From Phytophthora sp. 'mugwort' (taxonomy: Eukaryota; Oomycota; Peronosporomycetes; Peronosporales; Peronosporaceae): a stretch of 64,000 nt of DNA. Position numbers and translations under genes: made by a program. Of the stretch, positions 1 through 10,896 are shown one piece after another (within the stretch, counting starts at the first letter, position 1; every line of letters starts with the position of its first letter). The notes under the pieces were generated by a model. That model was not told where the DNA came from and did no database searches. It worked only from the letters and a program-made list of their open reading frames with translations. The stretch lies in NCBI GenBank assembly GCA_033558025.1, contig JAUCEF010000014.1:2790001-2854000 (forward strand), given 5' to 3'.

Positions 1-41
1 TGCCGGCGTAATGTTCCAAGTATTACTACTATCGCTTACCA

Positions 42-450
42 GTGATAGCGACGGTAAAGACAATCATGAAAGAACGGTCGGACGTCGATTCCTGCGAATC
101 AGCGAGCGAGGCTCGTGAAAAAGCAAAGGCCGCGGCCAAAGCGAAAAAGCAGCGTGCCAAAAAGATTGAAAAGTCTGTCATGAAGCGTCCGGCTGATGCA
201 GTTAGTGATACGCTCCGGTCGGGATTTGAAGCAATTGAGCGAATCTTTTTCAGGTCGCCGTCAACCTCATCAAACCAATGGCGACATGGCCGAACTGTTC
301 GGCAAACTGACAGCGTCGATCGAAGCGGCCAACGCCAAGCATCAAGCCACCAGTGAAGCGCTACTGCAAAGCATTGCTGGGCTGCCTCAGGTCACCGCCG
401 GGCTCTACAGAGAAATGACGAAGGGGGGGGGGGGCAAGACCGTAACATGA
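42..450 (+). pseudogene. Harbinger-linked Ala/Lys-rich ORF fragment
   Basis: Two overlapping reading frames encode one low-complexity protein fragment. The first is rich in Ala, Lys and acidic residues; the second ends in a Gln/Ala-rich helical stretch and a poly-G run at 425-434. The frame change lies near 250, so the gene is broken. It converges with the PIF/Harbinger transposase remnant downstream. Such elements usually carry a second ORF for a Myb/SANT-like DNA-binding protein, and this may be its C-terminal part, but no Myb helices are visible because the window starts here. Assignment rests on position only. Confidence 0.3.
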
Positions 451-655
451 ACCAGTGATATCCAAGCCATGTCTCGTGGCAACCATTCCACTCTCCAATT
501 CCTGTTATTCATTATCGATCTTGTAAAAACGATCTACATATGCATTTCGCGTTTTATTCGCTAACTCAGTTTCAGCTTGAGTTATATCCCAGTTTTGGTT
601 GAAAGCTGCCATCACTTGTCTTGATTCACGCCTATCACGCCTTTCTTTGACTTGT

Positions 656-2019
656 TTATCCCCTATGTCGATCAGTAGGCTGTGTGGACAACCGCGGCGC
701 GCAGATCATGCGCGCATTCGTGGTGTGTCTGCGTCGATCTGTCACTCCGTGCAGTACTTTAAAGCGCGCCTTTAATTTTCCGAAAACACTCTCGACCGAA
801 TTCGTGTCTGCGAGAGGTGATAGTTGTAGCTACAGCATGTAGATTAGTACCTTGGCATCCACAAGCATACTTAAATCAACATCACCTTCATTGCCTTCTT
901 GTCAAACGCTTTTACCACCCCGTTCATCAAGAGAAACGGCCGCAGATTGAAGCCAGCATCCCCCAACCAATTATACCGGGCGGACATAGCTCTCTGGCAG
1001 GGGCACCGAGAACTTCAGACTGGTTCCATATCGACTGGTGCGAGTTCCTGCCGTTAAAAAACGCCTATGTAGCGAAACTTGTAGCGGTAGTCAATAGCTG
1101 CCAAGCAATTATATGAAGGCTTCCCACTTTTGTCGTAGAATCCCTGTAAGTATCAACACATTACGTTAAGTAATCTGAAACATAATTCATAGCACCACAA
1201 CGTAGTTGTCACGTGTGTACCTGAAAGTCACTAGGTCTTCGCGTCCGTATCAGTGTACCGTCGAAAATGCACGCCACATCCGGAAAATCAGCAACGCGAG
1301 CATCAAATCCATCCGCAAGGTCACTCCATTCATTAACCGCTGTTTCTGCAGGGAATATACCTCATCGTCCATCATTTCATAGAGAAGCTTCTAGTTTTTT
1401 TTAGTGTAGCGACTCACAACTGGCAGTGGCATTCCGAGGTGCGCAGCAGCACCGCCAACCCCACCATCGTCTTGGCCACACCCATTGCCGTAGTATGTCA
1501 GCAACACAGCAAGCCCGAAGTCAAAAGAGTACTGCAAATTGTTGCCTGGTAGCCCATATTTTCTGTAGTACAGGGGCTCCAAAACCAGGCACAGCGCATT
1601 CAATGACTCGGGGGTACAACGTAGGGTCTTGCGATATGCTGATGTAGATCTCTGAGCCTTCAACTTTGCATAAAAGTCCGGTCGAACGGTTATCTGCTCG
1701 CGGGGAGGTGATCGAAGCGACCGCCAGTCCAGCGTGCCAAACACAGCAGGTAAATGATCAACAGCAAAAAGAGCGCAAGGATTGACTTGTCCTCCTCGTC
1801 TTCGTCGTCTCCGTCGCCCAGTTCCACGTCTACGACGTCGTCCAGCAAGTAAACAACACGTTGATGGTCGTTTTCATCCAGGAATTCGCTGTCCACGTGC
1901 ATTACGGTGGCGCTCACCTCCCGAGCAACGTTCGCTACGGTGTCGATGTCGATGTCGATGTCCGCGTCCATGCCGTCGTCGTCCTCACGCAAGATTAGTG
2001 ATACGGGGTGGTCCGCCAT
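656..2019 (-). pseudogene. PIF/Harbinger (DDE_Tnp_4) transposase remnant
   Basis: Read on the minus strand, the pieces fall in the order expected for a PIF/Harbinger transposase. An acidic N-terminal region (2019-1750) is followed by a helical segment with the PESLNALCLVLEPLYYRK pattern. A first-Asp motif FDGTLIRTRRP lies near 1265, a second-Asp motif LGDAGFNLRPF near 960, and a terminal VESVFGKLKARF motif holding the third acidic residue near 750. Frames change several times (about 1740, 1400, 1000 and 800) and stops interrupt the middle, so it cannot make an active enzyme. The family cuts and pastes DNA with a DDE catalytic triad. Family assignment is fairly sure from the motif series; the element termini were not found. 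Confidence 0.7.
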
Positions 2020-2316
2020 TTCGATAAATATTGCTTCAACTCGGTTGCGCGCGCAATGAAGTCTTCGCCTCCTGAAAAAAAGTTGTTCCCGAACCTACTT
2101 CTTTTACCTGACTTATAAGGTATCTGAATCCGAATCTGTTTTTTGTTGCCCCGTTTATGGAACAAGTCGATGCAAAAAAGTCATCACTTTGGACATCGCC
2201 CTAATGATTGCATTAAAATCGCTATGTCGGACTTCCGGAAATCATCAAATTGCTACTAAGTAGCAATTTCATCTTCTCTTCCAGTGCGAACCCTTCTGAC
2301 GAGTAATCATCGAAGT

Positions 2317-3265
2317 TTAATAAATAGCCTTTGTTCTGGCCAACTGTGCTTGATGGTACAAACAGCGCCTGAAAGGATGTAGTGTTGACCTGCTTGGAAA
2401 CTGAAGTGACTTACCATCCAACTCGCCAACCGTTGTGAGTACATTGAACTGCGGCGCATTTTTTAGGGCATAGATTGGACTCGTACTTGTCCTCCAATGC
2501 GTTGGTACGGATTCACCTCCAAGTGCCTCCCATTGCCATTGGGTCAAGCTGTCAACAAGCAACTGAGCCTTGATCGTTGGATTAAAAATCCATAGTGTAA
2601 ACTGATCTTACTTGTCGACAAGAAACGCAATGTCGAGATCATCGAAAGTGCTTTGGATCGGTTTGAACAACAGCAATCCATTTCTCACATCGTCAATATT
2701 CGCGATTTGCACAAAGTGACCTTTGAGACGATCGTGTTCTCGTCGGAAAATGTGTGATGCAATTACAACAGAGCTCGGTAGACCAGTATTCGTCACCATG
2801 CACAGCAATACGGAGACGCCATTCTGGTTTCTCCCGCAATCACAGTTGTATTTCTCCACCAGTTTCTTCTTCAGCGTTTGAGCTCTTGAAACCGCTGTAC
2901 TGGGAACATTTGAGAAAGTGTTGATCTCACTTTCTCAAATATCAACACGTCCTCAATTATCCACGTAGCCTTCATCTCTTGTTCAGAGGTCACCTCTCGA
3001 ACGTCGTCAATCTCTCCTTTTCCTGTTGCAGCACAACACGATCGTCGTCCGGCAGCCACGCGTCGCGCTGCTTCGCCAGGAAGAGCTGCAGGTCCTTCGC
3101 GTCGTCGAGTTCTTCTCCTTGGTCGCATCCTTCAGGAGGCCCACCACCTTGCTCGTATCGATTGCTACAGGGAAGACCCCGCTTCCCGAACAGGGTCGCC
3201 TCCACCATGTTATACTTGAGGCGGCAGATTCTCGAAAAAGGCAGAAGGGAGGTATAACCCTCCAA
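2317..3265 (-). pseudogene. Broken Crinkler (CRN) effector with HNH-like C-terminus
   Basis: The minus strand encodes the hallmark of oomycete CRN effectors: a ubiquitin-like N-terminal domain with DAKDLQLFLAK and AWLPDDD (about 3100-3045), then GEIDDVREV and a conserved Trp-Ile helix. CRN proteins enter plant or animal host cells and act in the nucleus. The C-terminal part (2859-2317) has ASHIFRRE followed by DDVRNGLLLFKP, the His and Asn patterns of an HNH-type nuclease. The gene is split by frameshifts inside the N-terminal domain (near 3170 and 3040) and by a stop at about 2608. No signal peptide could be placed upstream. It is a dead copy; the C-terminal nuclease assignment is less sure than the CRN call. 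Confidence 0.75.
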
Positions 3266-3487
3266 GAGTTAACCCTTCTCAGATATGGTTACTGTAATAC
3301 TTCGAAATATATTATAGATGAAGCCTTCTAGGTTTAACCCTTGTCAGACATATGTGCTAGACGACCCCTTACGCTCTGAGGTTATTGATGGGTTGTCTGA
3401 TTAAAAAAAGCATGAGAAACGATTAAACCTACTCTCCTTGTAAGATAATGTTAAAAAAAAAAGCTGGCGTAATGTGTCAGTATACTA
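3266..3487. other. AT-rich intergenic DNA with no gene seen
   Basis: Nothing codes convincingly between the CRN pseudogene and the MITE. It contains short near-repeats of a gttaacccttgtcaga-like string (3266-3350) and A-tracts. Confidence 0.4.
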
Positions 3488-3944
3488 CAGCGGGTCCGGT
3501 TATTCAGCACCCCCCCGTTTTTGTTCCAAATACTTTAACTCCCAAATGCAAGCAGTATATTAGAGTTAGCTTGTACGCATCAGTACTTGGTGTGTCCCCC
3601 TTGTAATCTTCCGGCTGCCGGGGCTTTCCTTCCACTTAGAGACCACACGACAGCGCAGATCTTTGGAGTATTGCCTTCTAGAACCACGCGGCATTGCTTC
3701 AAAATGTAAAGTGATTTACATGGCCACACTGGTAATTTAAGAAATGATTGGCGATCGACGTGGCTTCGCGTTAATTGGCGGAAACAGTCTACCAATGAAC
3801 GCATGCAAACCGAGCTTTCAGTAAAAATTGAGTGGTGGCCTGGAGGCGCGTGGACTAGAACGAAAATTGTAGTCCTGCAAGCTGTTGGGCTGTTGAAGTT
3901 GTGGAACAAAAACTGGGGGGGGGGCTGAATTACCGGACCCGCTG
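3488..3944. mobile_element. 457-bp Tc1/mariner-like MITE
   Basis: The ends are inverted repeats of about 40 bp. The left end starts CAGCGGGTCCGGTTATTCAG and runs into a C-tract and GTTTTTGTTCC (3488-3527); the right end (about 3902-3944) is its complement with a few mismatches and a longer G-tract. The copy is flanked on both sides by TA (3486-3487 and 3945-3946), the target duplication of Tc1/mariner elements. The interior has a 109-codon open frame with no recognisable transposase motif, so it is a non-autonomous derivative. It sits between the CRN pseudogene and the Uma2-like fragment. Confidence 0.85.
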
Positions 3945-3950
3945 TACATA

Positions 3951-4212
3951 TGCAAGCGAACCCTACGTCCCCACCTTCGTTCTACGCTCTGTTCGAGGCT
4001 CTCAACGCAGCGCTCTTAATCGAAAGATACAAAATGAGTATTTCCAGCACGGCGTCCTGTTAGGTTGGCTGATCGACCCACACCCAGATTGCCATCGGAT
4101 GTACGAGAGTAATATCGGCGCAAATGGAGAAGTACAGTGCTCTGAAAACACTATGTGGAGAGATCTTGATGGTGGTGATGTTCTTCCTGGATTCTGGATT
4201 CACTCTTGTTAG
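3951..4212 (+). pseudogene. Uma2-like (DUF820) PD-(D/E)XK nuclease fragment
   Basis: The reading frame carries FQHGVLLGWLIDPHPD and, near its end, LDGGDVLPGFWIHSC. These match the conserved second half of Uma2/DUF820 proteins, a PD-(D/E)XK nuclease-fold family common in bacteria and found in some oomycetes. Only about 85 residues remain: the MITE lies directly upstream and the composite PLV/Crypton element begins 10 bp after the stop. The N-terminal half is missing, so it is treated as a fragment. The function of eukaryotic copies is unknown. Confidence 0.6.
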
Positions 4213-4224
4213 CATTGATTTGGA

Positions 4225-4236
4225 TATGGATGAATA
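4225..4236 (+). other. Shared Crypton 5'-terminal motif (left arm)
   Basis: TATGGATGAATA lies at the outermost end of the arm. Its complement occurs at the equivalent end of the right arm (18055-18066) and at the 5' side of both solo Crypton relatives (20916-20927 and 24223-24234). It is a candidate element terminus or recombinase core site. Confidence 0.6.
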
Positions 4237-4373
4237 TAGTTGTTTTTACGACAGATAGAACAGCAGGATTGTGGAAGACCCAAAGGAGATCGCATATTAG
4301 CCTATTACATCAGTCCAACTGAGAACTTTCCGCGAATCAAAACAATTAGGGATAGGCGTACCGTTCCGACACG

Positions 4374-4395
4374 TTCCGACAAATATTTGCCGGAA
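4374..4395 (+). promoter_or_regulatory. Imperfect palindrome in recombinase leader (left arm)
   Basis: TTCCGAC-AAATATTTG-CCGGAA forms an imperfect inverted repeat upstream of the recombinase start. Related palindromes lie at the same place in the right arm (17896-17917) and in the two solo copies (20722-20740 and 24038-24060). A recombinase or regulator binding site is inferred, not shown. Confidence 0.5.
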
Positions 4396-4566
4396 CCAGC
4401 GACAAAATATGAATATACCGATACGAATGTCAAGTCTATCGAATATTCTGGCATATATGTGGCATTCGGACAACTAGGCATTTTCCTAGATTAGGAAGCA
4501 AGTTGGAGGACGTTGACACCCGTCCACCTGTTTAGGCCACACAGTTCGAAAAACAGATCGAGAAGC

Positions 4567-6672
4567 ATGAGCTTAACCGCGTACGCGAATGTGAACACCA
4601 TGAAGGCGCGAACCACAGCGATTACCGCATTCAAGCGGATGCTGGAGAAAGAGAATGTTAGCATGGAATATGTCCAGGCTAGCATTCTCTTGAACAACTT
4701 CAGCAAGCGGTTGACGGCGATGGATCGCTTTGGCTACATCTCGCCACCAACGAAGGGAACAAAGGTAAGTTTGCACGCAATTCGGCAACGTCGTATTATA
4801 GAAATGTTAAGTTGTGATTGTTCGATGAATACCCGCACTTGTGTGTCCCTACTGAGTTAATCTTGGTAAAGCGAAGCAAGACATTAGATAGGCATTGCTT
4901 AAAAGAGAGAAAGGTGGCTTGATTAATAAAGCCCCTCCTTGTACTAAGGAGGACTTAAACGTCCTTGTTCGCTATGTGTACAGTACAGCTCGCGTACATA
5001 CTGACTACCAAGACGCTGCGTTTGCGTGCCTAATGTGGCAGTGCTTCGGGCGCTCTTCGGACTTAGGCTACATACAAAAGCAGCACGTGCCAGTATCAGC
5101 GAGCGGCACATTCTACATTCGGCTGCTGCGGGTCAAGACATCAGAAGAACATGGACTCACCTTGATCCCTGACAAGAAGGACGTCTTGACGTGCCCTTTG
5201 CACGCGCTCGCAGTCGCACTGGCCACCCAGGATGCACCTTGTGCAGCGCTGCTTGACCAGTTGCCCGAGCTTGCGTCTGAAGATGCTATCCTGATTGACA
5301 CCGGTGCCCCGTTCCACGAGTTGTTGGCAGCTGAGCCGGCAATGCTTCAAGTTGCTGTAGCACCGTTGACCATGCCCGCCGTTGCTTCGGAGTCGGTCCT
5401 GTCGCCTACGCTCGTGTCCAGGAATCTCCGTACCGTTGCGCCGCTGCGTACAGACACAAGCCCACAAGATCAAGGAAAGAACAAACCGGAAGGCGGATAC
5501 GCCAAGCGGGGTGAGGATGGGGTGCAGGCTTACGTGAACAGGATGCTCAAGCGCGTAGCTGAACCTGCTGGAGTCACCGCCACCTTGACCTCACATTCCT
5601 TCCGCCATGGCGGTGCTCAGCACGCGAACGCCGACGACCGCCTAGCTGCTCATTGGATCTTCGACCGCGGGGCGTAGGATATGACGAAGACCAACAAGGT
5701 CTTCGCCTACATCACTAACACGGCTCGCAAGGACAGGAAAGTGGCTCGAGTCTTGAGCGGAAGGGGGGGGGGGGACGAGTTGCCCACCATCCTCGACGTT
5801 GCGGAGCTGGATCATGTTAATCAGGAACGGCTAGGTCGCTTGCAGGCTTGTCTATTCATCACCTGCTCAGGTCTCAAGCAACAACGACTGAACGTAAGCA
5901 CCAAGGTATGGAGTATACTCACAGTGTACCTCATTCGCTTCTCCCCGCAGTTAAAGGAGCTTGCGCCGGCAGCCCCTCTCGTCATGCGCGTGGAGGAGTG
6001 CTTGGCAGCCACGGAGATACCGATTGCTGACGCGCTCGCATGGTCTGTTGCGCTGCACGACGGCGCTACTCCACCTGATAAAGAACAACAACAAGAACAA
6101 GACGCAAGCCAACACTCATGCTCAAGAATGGATCACCTTCTTGCTGTCATTCAAGAACTTATCACCACGAACAAAGCACTAGCTGCACGCCTGACAATCG
6201 TCGAGGCGGCTTTGTTGAACCCGAACGAGAAGCACGGAAACCTGCAGTCAAACAAGCCGAAGAAGCATCAGAACGGAAGCCGAAACCCAAGCGCAGGAAG
6301 AAACAAGTCACAAACCTTTCAGCCGCTTGGTACGAACGGTACACGCGCGTGCCGCATATCTGGGACTTCGCTGATCGCCAAAAGAAGTCGGATTCCCGAC
6401 ACATCGTTGCCTTCATGAAGCTCTTCCTCGACTAGGGCTTCATCCTAGATGCCAAAGCGAGGGACTACAAGGACCAAGTCCTCGACTTAGGCCGCCGCGC
6501 TGAAGCCGAACTGCTCGCGTTCTTGGAGGTCCATGGCGTCAACACAAAGGGAGCTGGAAGTGTCCAACTCGCACTGCGTCCGCTCCACAAGTCCGGCATC
6601 TTGGACGAACGTATCATGATCTATAAGCGCCAACTTACAATCGGAAGCATCGATTTCAGCGGGGCTGCGTAG
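4567..6672 (+). pseudogene. Crypton-type tyrosine recombinase, broken (left arm)
   Basis: This gene resembles the single protein of oomycete Cryptons, a tyrosine recombinase that moves DNA through a circular intermediate. Visible landmarks are FGRSSDLGYIQKQ (box I Arg), SHSFRHGGAQHAN (HxxR box), KVFAYITN (likely catalytic Tyr) and a C-terminal WYERYTRVPHIW...FMKLFL domain. Two introns are likely, one from about 4764 and one at 5894-5950 (57 bp). The copy is dead: an in-frame TAG at 5675 replaces the Trp of the RGAW motif, a frameshift lies near 6240, a second TAG sits at 6433, and the N-terminal core-binding region is deleted between about 4760 and 4895. All of these lesions recur in the right arm. 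Confidence 0.8.
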
Positions 6673-8283
6673 CGTAGTGCGTTAGAGGAAGACGTATGAC
6701 TTCCCAAGTCTTATATGTGATTATCCTAACCCCTAAGGTCTCCGCAAAGGCTTAGATCACTCTAGTTATACCATTAGAGACTCAAAGAGTCAGTATTCCT
6801 AAACCTAGGGCAATACTCTCTTTGATGCTAAAACTGAACTGTTATTTGTTTGCTTATCTGTGGCAAAGCCGCCTGTGGTGTAATGTATGACTCTAACTAT
6901 CTACCATAGTTTAACCTAGTCAAATGCATATCGAGTGGCCCTGTGGCCACGTACTGAAATCCCGTTAATCCAAGTGGTACCAAGTACCACTTACTATAAG
7001 GTGACACGTAGCACGGCTACACTCGTGTTACCTTCATGTAATCCCGTTACATCGCTGATCCTGCAGCTGTTGACACGCAAGCCATACTTACCCTGTCGGT
7101 CGCGTGTAAGACAGTTAGTTATACATTCAAATACATGTCATCCTCAGAACCACACTGGTTATATATACAACAACCTTCACGTGCTCGCAAACCTCATAGC
7201 GCGCCGCATACAACTGCAAACACCACCTGGACACACACATCACAGTACAGAAAACATAGCACGCAAACAAACAGAAGGACAGTCTTGCCTCCAACCCTAT
7301 CGGGAACAATAGCACCGGCCTGATTCCAACAGACATATCAGGGCCGAAGCCCTGCGCTCTTGCCCGTTTAGCTACGGTGCTGCGTGGCGGGGGGGAGGGG
7401 GGGTCGGAGGCGTCATAGTGTGCGAGTGCGACATGTCTCTCGACATGTCTCTGTCCGGAGGCCTGCGCAGTAGCTCGCAAAAATCGAAGACTGAGGTCGT
7501 TGTGGCTCCGTCTGCGAGCCCAGTCTCCCACAGCCTAAAACGCGTGGCATGTCTATTTACCGACACATGGCAGGTCGCTATTGGGTGATATAAAGGCCAA
7601 TCGCGAAGTCTATAGATGGCCACACACTCTCTATCGCTGTACTATTGGTCAATGTATGTCTACCAATAGGGAGTCAAAACGAATATGTATATATATTCGC
7701 CGGCAAATGCTTTAAATTGTGCCCCCCCCTGCTGGCGTTTCGCCTGCCTTAATGAATTTTCCGGGCCCAGTGCACATTGCTCCGGGCTCAAAACGGCGTG
7801 TATGTTAAAAATGCGATTTTCTTAGCCTAGAAGCCTCTAGAGGCAATTTCCTTGCGGCTTTAAGCGCCTTTTATAAACTGACAGGAAATGCAAAGGCGGG
7901 AGGCAAAAACATCCCTAAACCTAAATATACCAGTATAATGTCGCGTAATACCGGTTTATTGCCCTGTCTTTTTCTTATCAGTAGTGGTTTACAGTACACA
8001 ATCGGGGCTGTTTTTATAATTCCATCTGGATGTTGTAAGACAATGTTTAACCCATGAATTAGCAAAGGGATAAAACCCTATCTAGTTTAGGCAGCCCCTG
8101 TCGATAGCCAATATGCAAAGAGACATATGTTTTGTTCTCAAAAGGTCCTGATAGCGAAATTTGTAACATAAAATTTAGTGAATATAAGATACGATATTAT
8201 GCCTATATGAAGTTATCCAAATATGAGGACCAAAATATAAAGACGTTCCATCCTGATAAACAAATATAAAGGTATAAAATATA
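6673..8283 (+). other. Non-coding inner part of left terminal repeat
   Basis: No protein is recognised in 1.6 kb. It holds a direct repeat of CGACATGTCTCT (7429-7452), a G-tract (about 7390-7401), a C-tract near 7722 and a perfect GCCTCTAGAGGC palindrome (7833-7844). It becomes A/T-rich toward 8280, where GGTATAAAATATA precedes the GIY-YIG start. This is the likely PLV replication and promoter region, repeated at 14008-15618. Confidence 0.5.
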
Positions 8284-8727
8284 ATGAAAGGATTCATATA
8301 TATATAAGATTTCGAACAAAGACGATTCTATCGTCTTCATTGGGAGCTCAACCAAACCACAACAGTTATGCTGGAATGATGTTAGAGGTAATTACACCGC
8401 ATGGCTAAGAAGTCGTTTCGTACAATTTATGAACATTTTAAAATCAGTGGGGTCGATAGTTATAGTATAAAATTGATCAGCGAGCATGAGATTACAAAAA
8501 GTATCGATATTTATGAGCATAAGCAAGTGGCTATAAACAATACCATATGCATAAACAACCGCGAGCATTCATTTCGAATTGGGGGAGAGAAGCTCAATAA
8601 CTTCCCAGAAAAATACGACCTGAGAAGAAAGATTCAATGTGAATGCGGCTCGATATATAGTCGATACAATAAGGGTAAGAATTTAGTGACAAAGAAGCAC
8701 CAAAATTATTTAACTCGAAGTGATTAA
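8284..8727 (+). pseudogene. GIY-YIG endonuclease, frameshifted
   Basis: The first part (8290-8400) reads IYIYKIS...IVFIGSST in one frame, the start of a GIY-YIG domain. The rest continues in another frame with SYSIKLISEHEI and INNTICINNRE, the matching C-terminal half of the domain. A CECG...KKHQNYL tail follows, of a kind common in giant-virus and PLV copies. Two frameshifts, one in an AT run near 8300 and one near 8400, break it. The family makes nicks or double-strand breaks and often acts as a homing nuclease. It is the outermost left gene of the core, transcribed inward from the terminal repeat. Confidence 0.7.
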
Positions 8728-8869
8728 GCTAACAATTCTGAGTTTCATGATAATTTAAGAATTTCAGAAATGCATTATGAATTCACAGGATTCCTCTGAC
8801 TTTATAATTATATTATTTTTTTCTCAAAAAAATAAGAGGCTATGTACATAGATACATCTAACTGATGAC

Positions 8870-9172
8870 ATGTCGAGCGAACTAACTTCTGGAAAATACA
8901 AGGGCACTAAAATCGAAGAAGTATATACTTCTGATCGTGGTTATTGTCGATGGATATTCAACCAACCCAGTCTAAATATTAGTGAGAAAATCAAGATATT
9001 CCTCCACTCCAAGTTTCTTAACGATGATAACTCATATATGATGACTTGGGGCAAATATCGCGGTAAGACCCTCAAGCAGATTAGTCGAATGGATTTGAAC
9101 TATATCGATTGGCTTCGTAAGAGTCAATTTGTTATTGAGAAGTGTTCTAAACTACTTCAAGAATTGAACTAA
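8870..9172 (+). CDS. ExoX C-terminal-like (DUF3820-type) small protein
   Basis: This intact 100-residue protein contains two copies of one module: LTSGKYKGTKIEEV...YCRWIF and MTWGKYRGKTLKQI...YIDWL. The pattern GKY.GK.L..I followed by an aromatic W-hydrophobic pair is that of the ExoX C-terminal/DUF3820 domain found in phages, giant viruses and PLVs, with an unknown, probably nucleic-acid-related role. It follows the GIY-YIG pseudogene on the same strand. A related protein sits at the other end of the core (13735-14016). Confidence 0.65.
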   Translation: MSSELTSGKYKGTKIEEVYTSDRGYCRWIFNQPSLNISEKIKIFLHSKFLNDDNSYMMTWGKYRGKTLKQISRMDLNYIDWLRKSQFVIEKCSKLLQELN

Positions 9173-9212
9173 GCTATTGAGTTTTTTTTCTTCTAAGCTG
9201 TAGTAAAATCTA

Positions 9213-10884
9213 TTACTTTACCTGTAAGACGTCATAGCTTAGCTCCTGCTCGCTCACCACAAGGACCAACATATTGGTGCCCTGGACCTGAATCGCCTGC
9301 AGAACCACGCTCCGTTAGGGGACTAACGTCAGCAGCGAGAACGCGGCTAGTCAGCGACCATGCCTGGTAATCAAGAAGACCATTCACGAGCTCAGGAATC
9401 AGATCACCGTTAATTGAATCGATTTTCGCAATCTCGTTTGTGAAGTGTGAAAATAATAGTTATGACTGATGTCGAAGGTTTGGTGGGAGCCAATGCGAAC
9501 ATCAAAGTTGCGGATATTCGAACCAGGGTGAAGCATCCAGGAAGCCGAATCAAAAGGACTTTGAAACTCCTGTACAGCAGCAGAAGCGAAATTACCAGTC
9601 GTCTCGGCGAAATGAGGAGAATGACCTATTTTTAGCATTATTAACCGAAGCTGATAACTGCAGATCGAAAGCAGCATTGTGTTGAGTCAATTGCTTTCCT
9701 ACACCAGCTCGCTGATAGAACCATTGTGCGTAGCAATCATTAAAGCTGGCCTTCTTCACAGGCTTGGAAATAATTGCCTGAGGGTTCTCAAGATGGACGA
9801 ACGGTACATAAAGACGAGAAATGTGAAAGGCATGTAGTACCATCAATTGAAGGTTCAAGGGCATTGACGACAGCACCCCAAGCAATACTGAACCCGGCAG
9901 AAGCAGCAAGGACACCAGCCATGGGATTACCAGTCGATGAAGCAGAAACCATCACCGGACAGGTATTGCCCCTTGCGAGAGTAATGCTGGTGAGAGGCAT
10001 ACCCTTCGAAGCGTCGACAGCAATAGTAGAAGTACCCTGGTTGACACGGAAGCGTAGACGGGTCTGAGGGTTCACCATGGGGTCTAGCTCCTTGAAGATG
10101 GGATGTAGATCAGTTAGCTATATCTTCAGCATGTAGGTCCATGTTCCCATGATTCCATTAGCCGTAGCCACACCAGATACAAAAGCATTACGTGCGGTTT
10201 AGTTTGAGATTGTAGTAGAAGATGCAGCCGCGCCAAGTGAAGGCCACGACGTGGAGAACTGGGATCCAGCGTTCGGGGGGTTCGACGACAGACGCTTTAT
10301 AAGACCATCATTAACGATATAGGCACCACCAGATGGGCCAGTAGTAGCAAACGAAGATGAGAAGGCAGTAGTATTAGTGTAATCATCTCATCTCCCGTAG
10401 TAGATGATGTAGCAGAACTATGCAAAGATGACTGAGCGACATCCGGATAAAGGAACGACTCAGCTCCATGCTTCTCAACATACTGAGGACTGTAGCTTGT
10501 CTGAGCTCGGATATTGTTCCAAAACAGAATGTAGTCAGCCATACTCACAACGGTCCTCCCGTTGAGTTCAAGCGACATGCTATCGATTACATTCCAGTTA
10601 CCGCATTTGAGCGTAGAACAGAAGCGGTTAGCTGTTAGAGTCTGGGCAGTACCACCGTTCTTCATCGAGACCTTGTACGGTAGCACGATGTAGGCATCGC
10701 GAAGGGAATCCTTCACTCCCATTCAGCTGGGCAGTAGCATCAATAGTAATGACACCGTTCTGATACGATCCCTGTTGAGATCGATTACGAAGGGTACTCG
10801 CTTACCGGAAGATACCTTGATCTCCGGGTCGCTCTTGAGCGACCTCTGGTACAAATATTGGTCGGATAGTTGAGTTTCGCTCAT
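9213..10884 (-). pseudogene. PLV major capsid protein, frameshifted
   Basis: Reading minus from ATG 10884 to TAA 9213 spans about 557 codons, the usual size of a PLV double jelly-roll capsid protein. Segments include DAYIVLPYKVSM and a neighbouring NRFCSTLKCGN stretch; IDSMSLELNGR; YADYILFWNNI-like residues; RLYVPFVHLENPQAIIS followed by a YAQWFYQRAG stretch; and a terminal NMLVLVVSEQELSYD strand. At least three frame changes occur (near 10760, 10400-10300 and 9680-9450), so it is not functional. Assignment comes from the order and style of these segments, known for PLV and virophage capsids; a structure-based search would settle it. It is the main evidence that the core is viral. Confidence 0.7.
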
Positions 10885-10896
10885 CGTTGAATCTAT

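Larger units (their letters stand above)
4223..8280 (+). repeat. Left arm of long inverted repeat
   Basis: It is the reverse complement of 14011-18068. Positions pair as x and 22291-x with no net length change from about 4513 to 8065. By eye there are only a few substitutions in the middle (for example near 4653, 8025 and 8050) and more at the outer 200 bp and the inner 200 bp. Outer half: Crypton-type recombinase pseudogene. Inner half (6673-8280): no recognised gene. Confidence 0.95.

Noticed and set aside
817..1116. 99-codon plus-strand ORF
   Set aside because: It is the antisense shadow of the Harbinger transposase remnant, whose motifs are on the minus strand.
7127..7531. 134-codon ORF in the arm, mirrored at 14760-15164
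   Set aside because: Composition is that of random GC-rich sequence, with overlapping frames on both strands and no family resemblance.
7871..8065. 64-codon ORF in the terminal repeats, mirrored at 14226-14420
   Set aside because: It has no recognised motif, lies in the AT-rich non-coding part of the repeat and reads away from the core. It is conserved only because the arms are copies.
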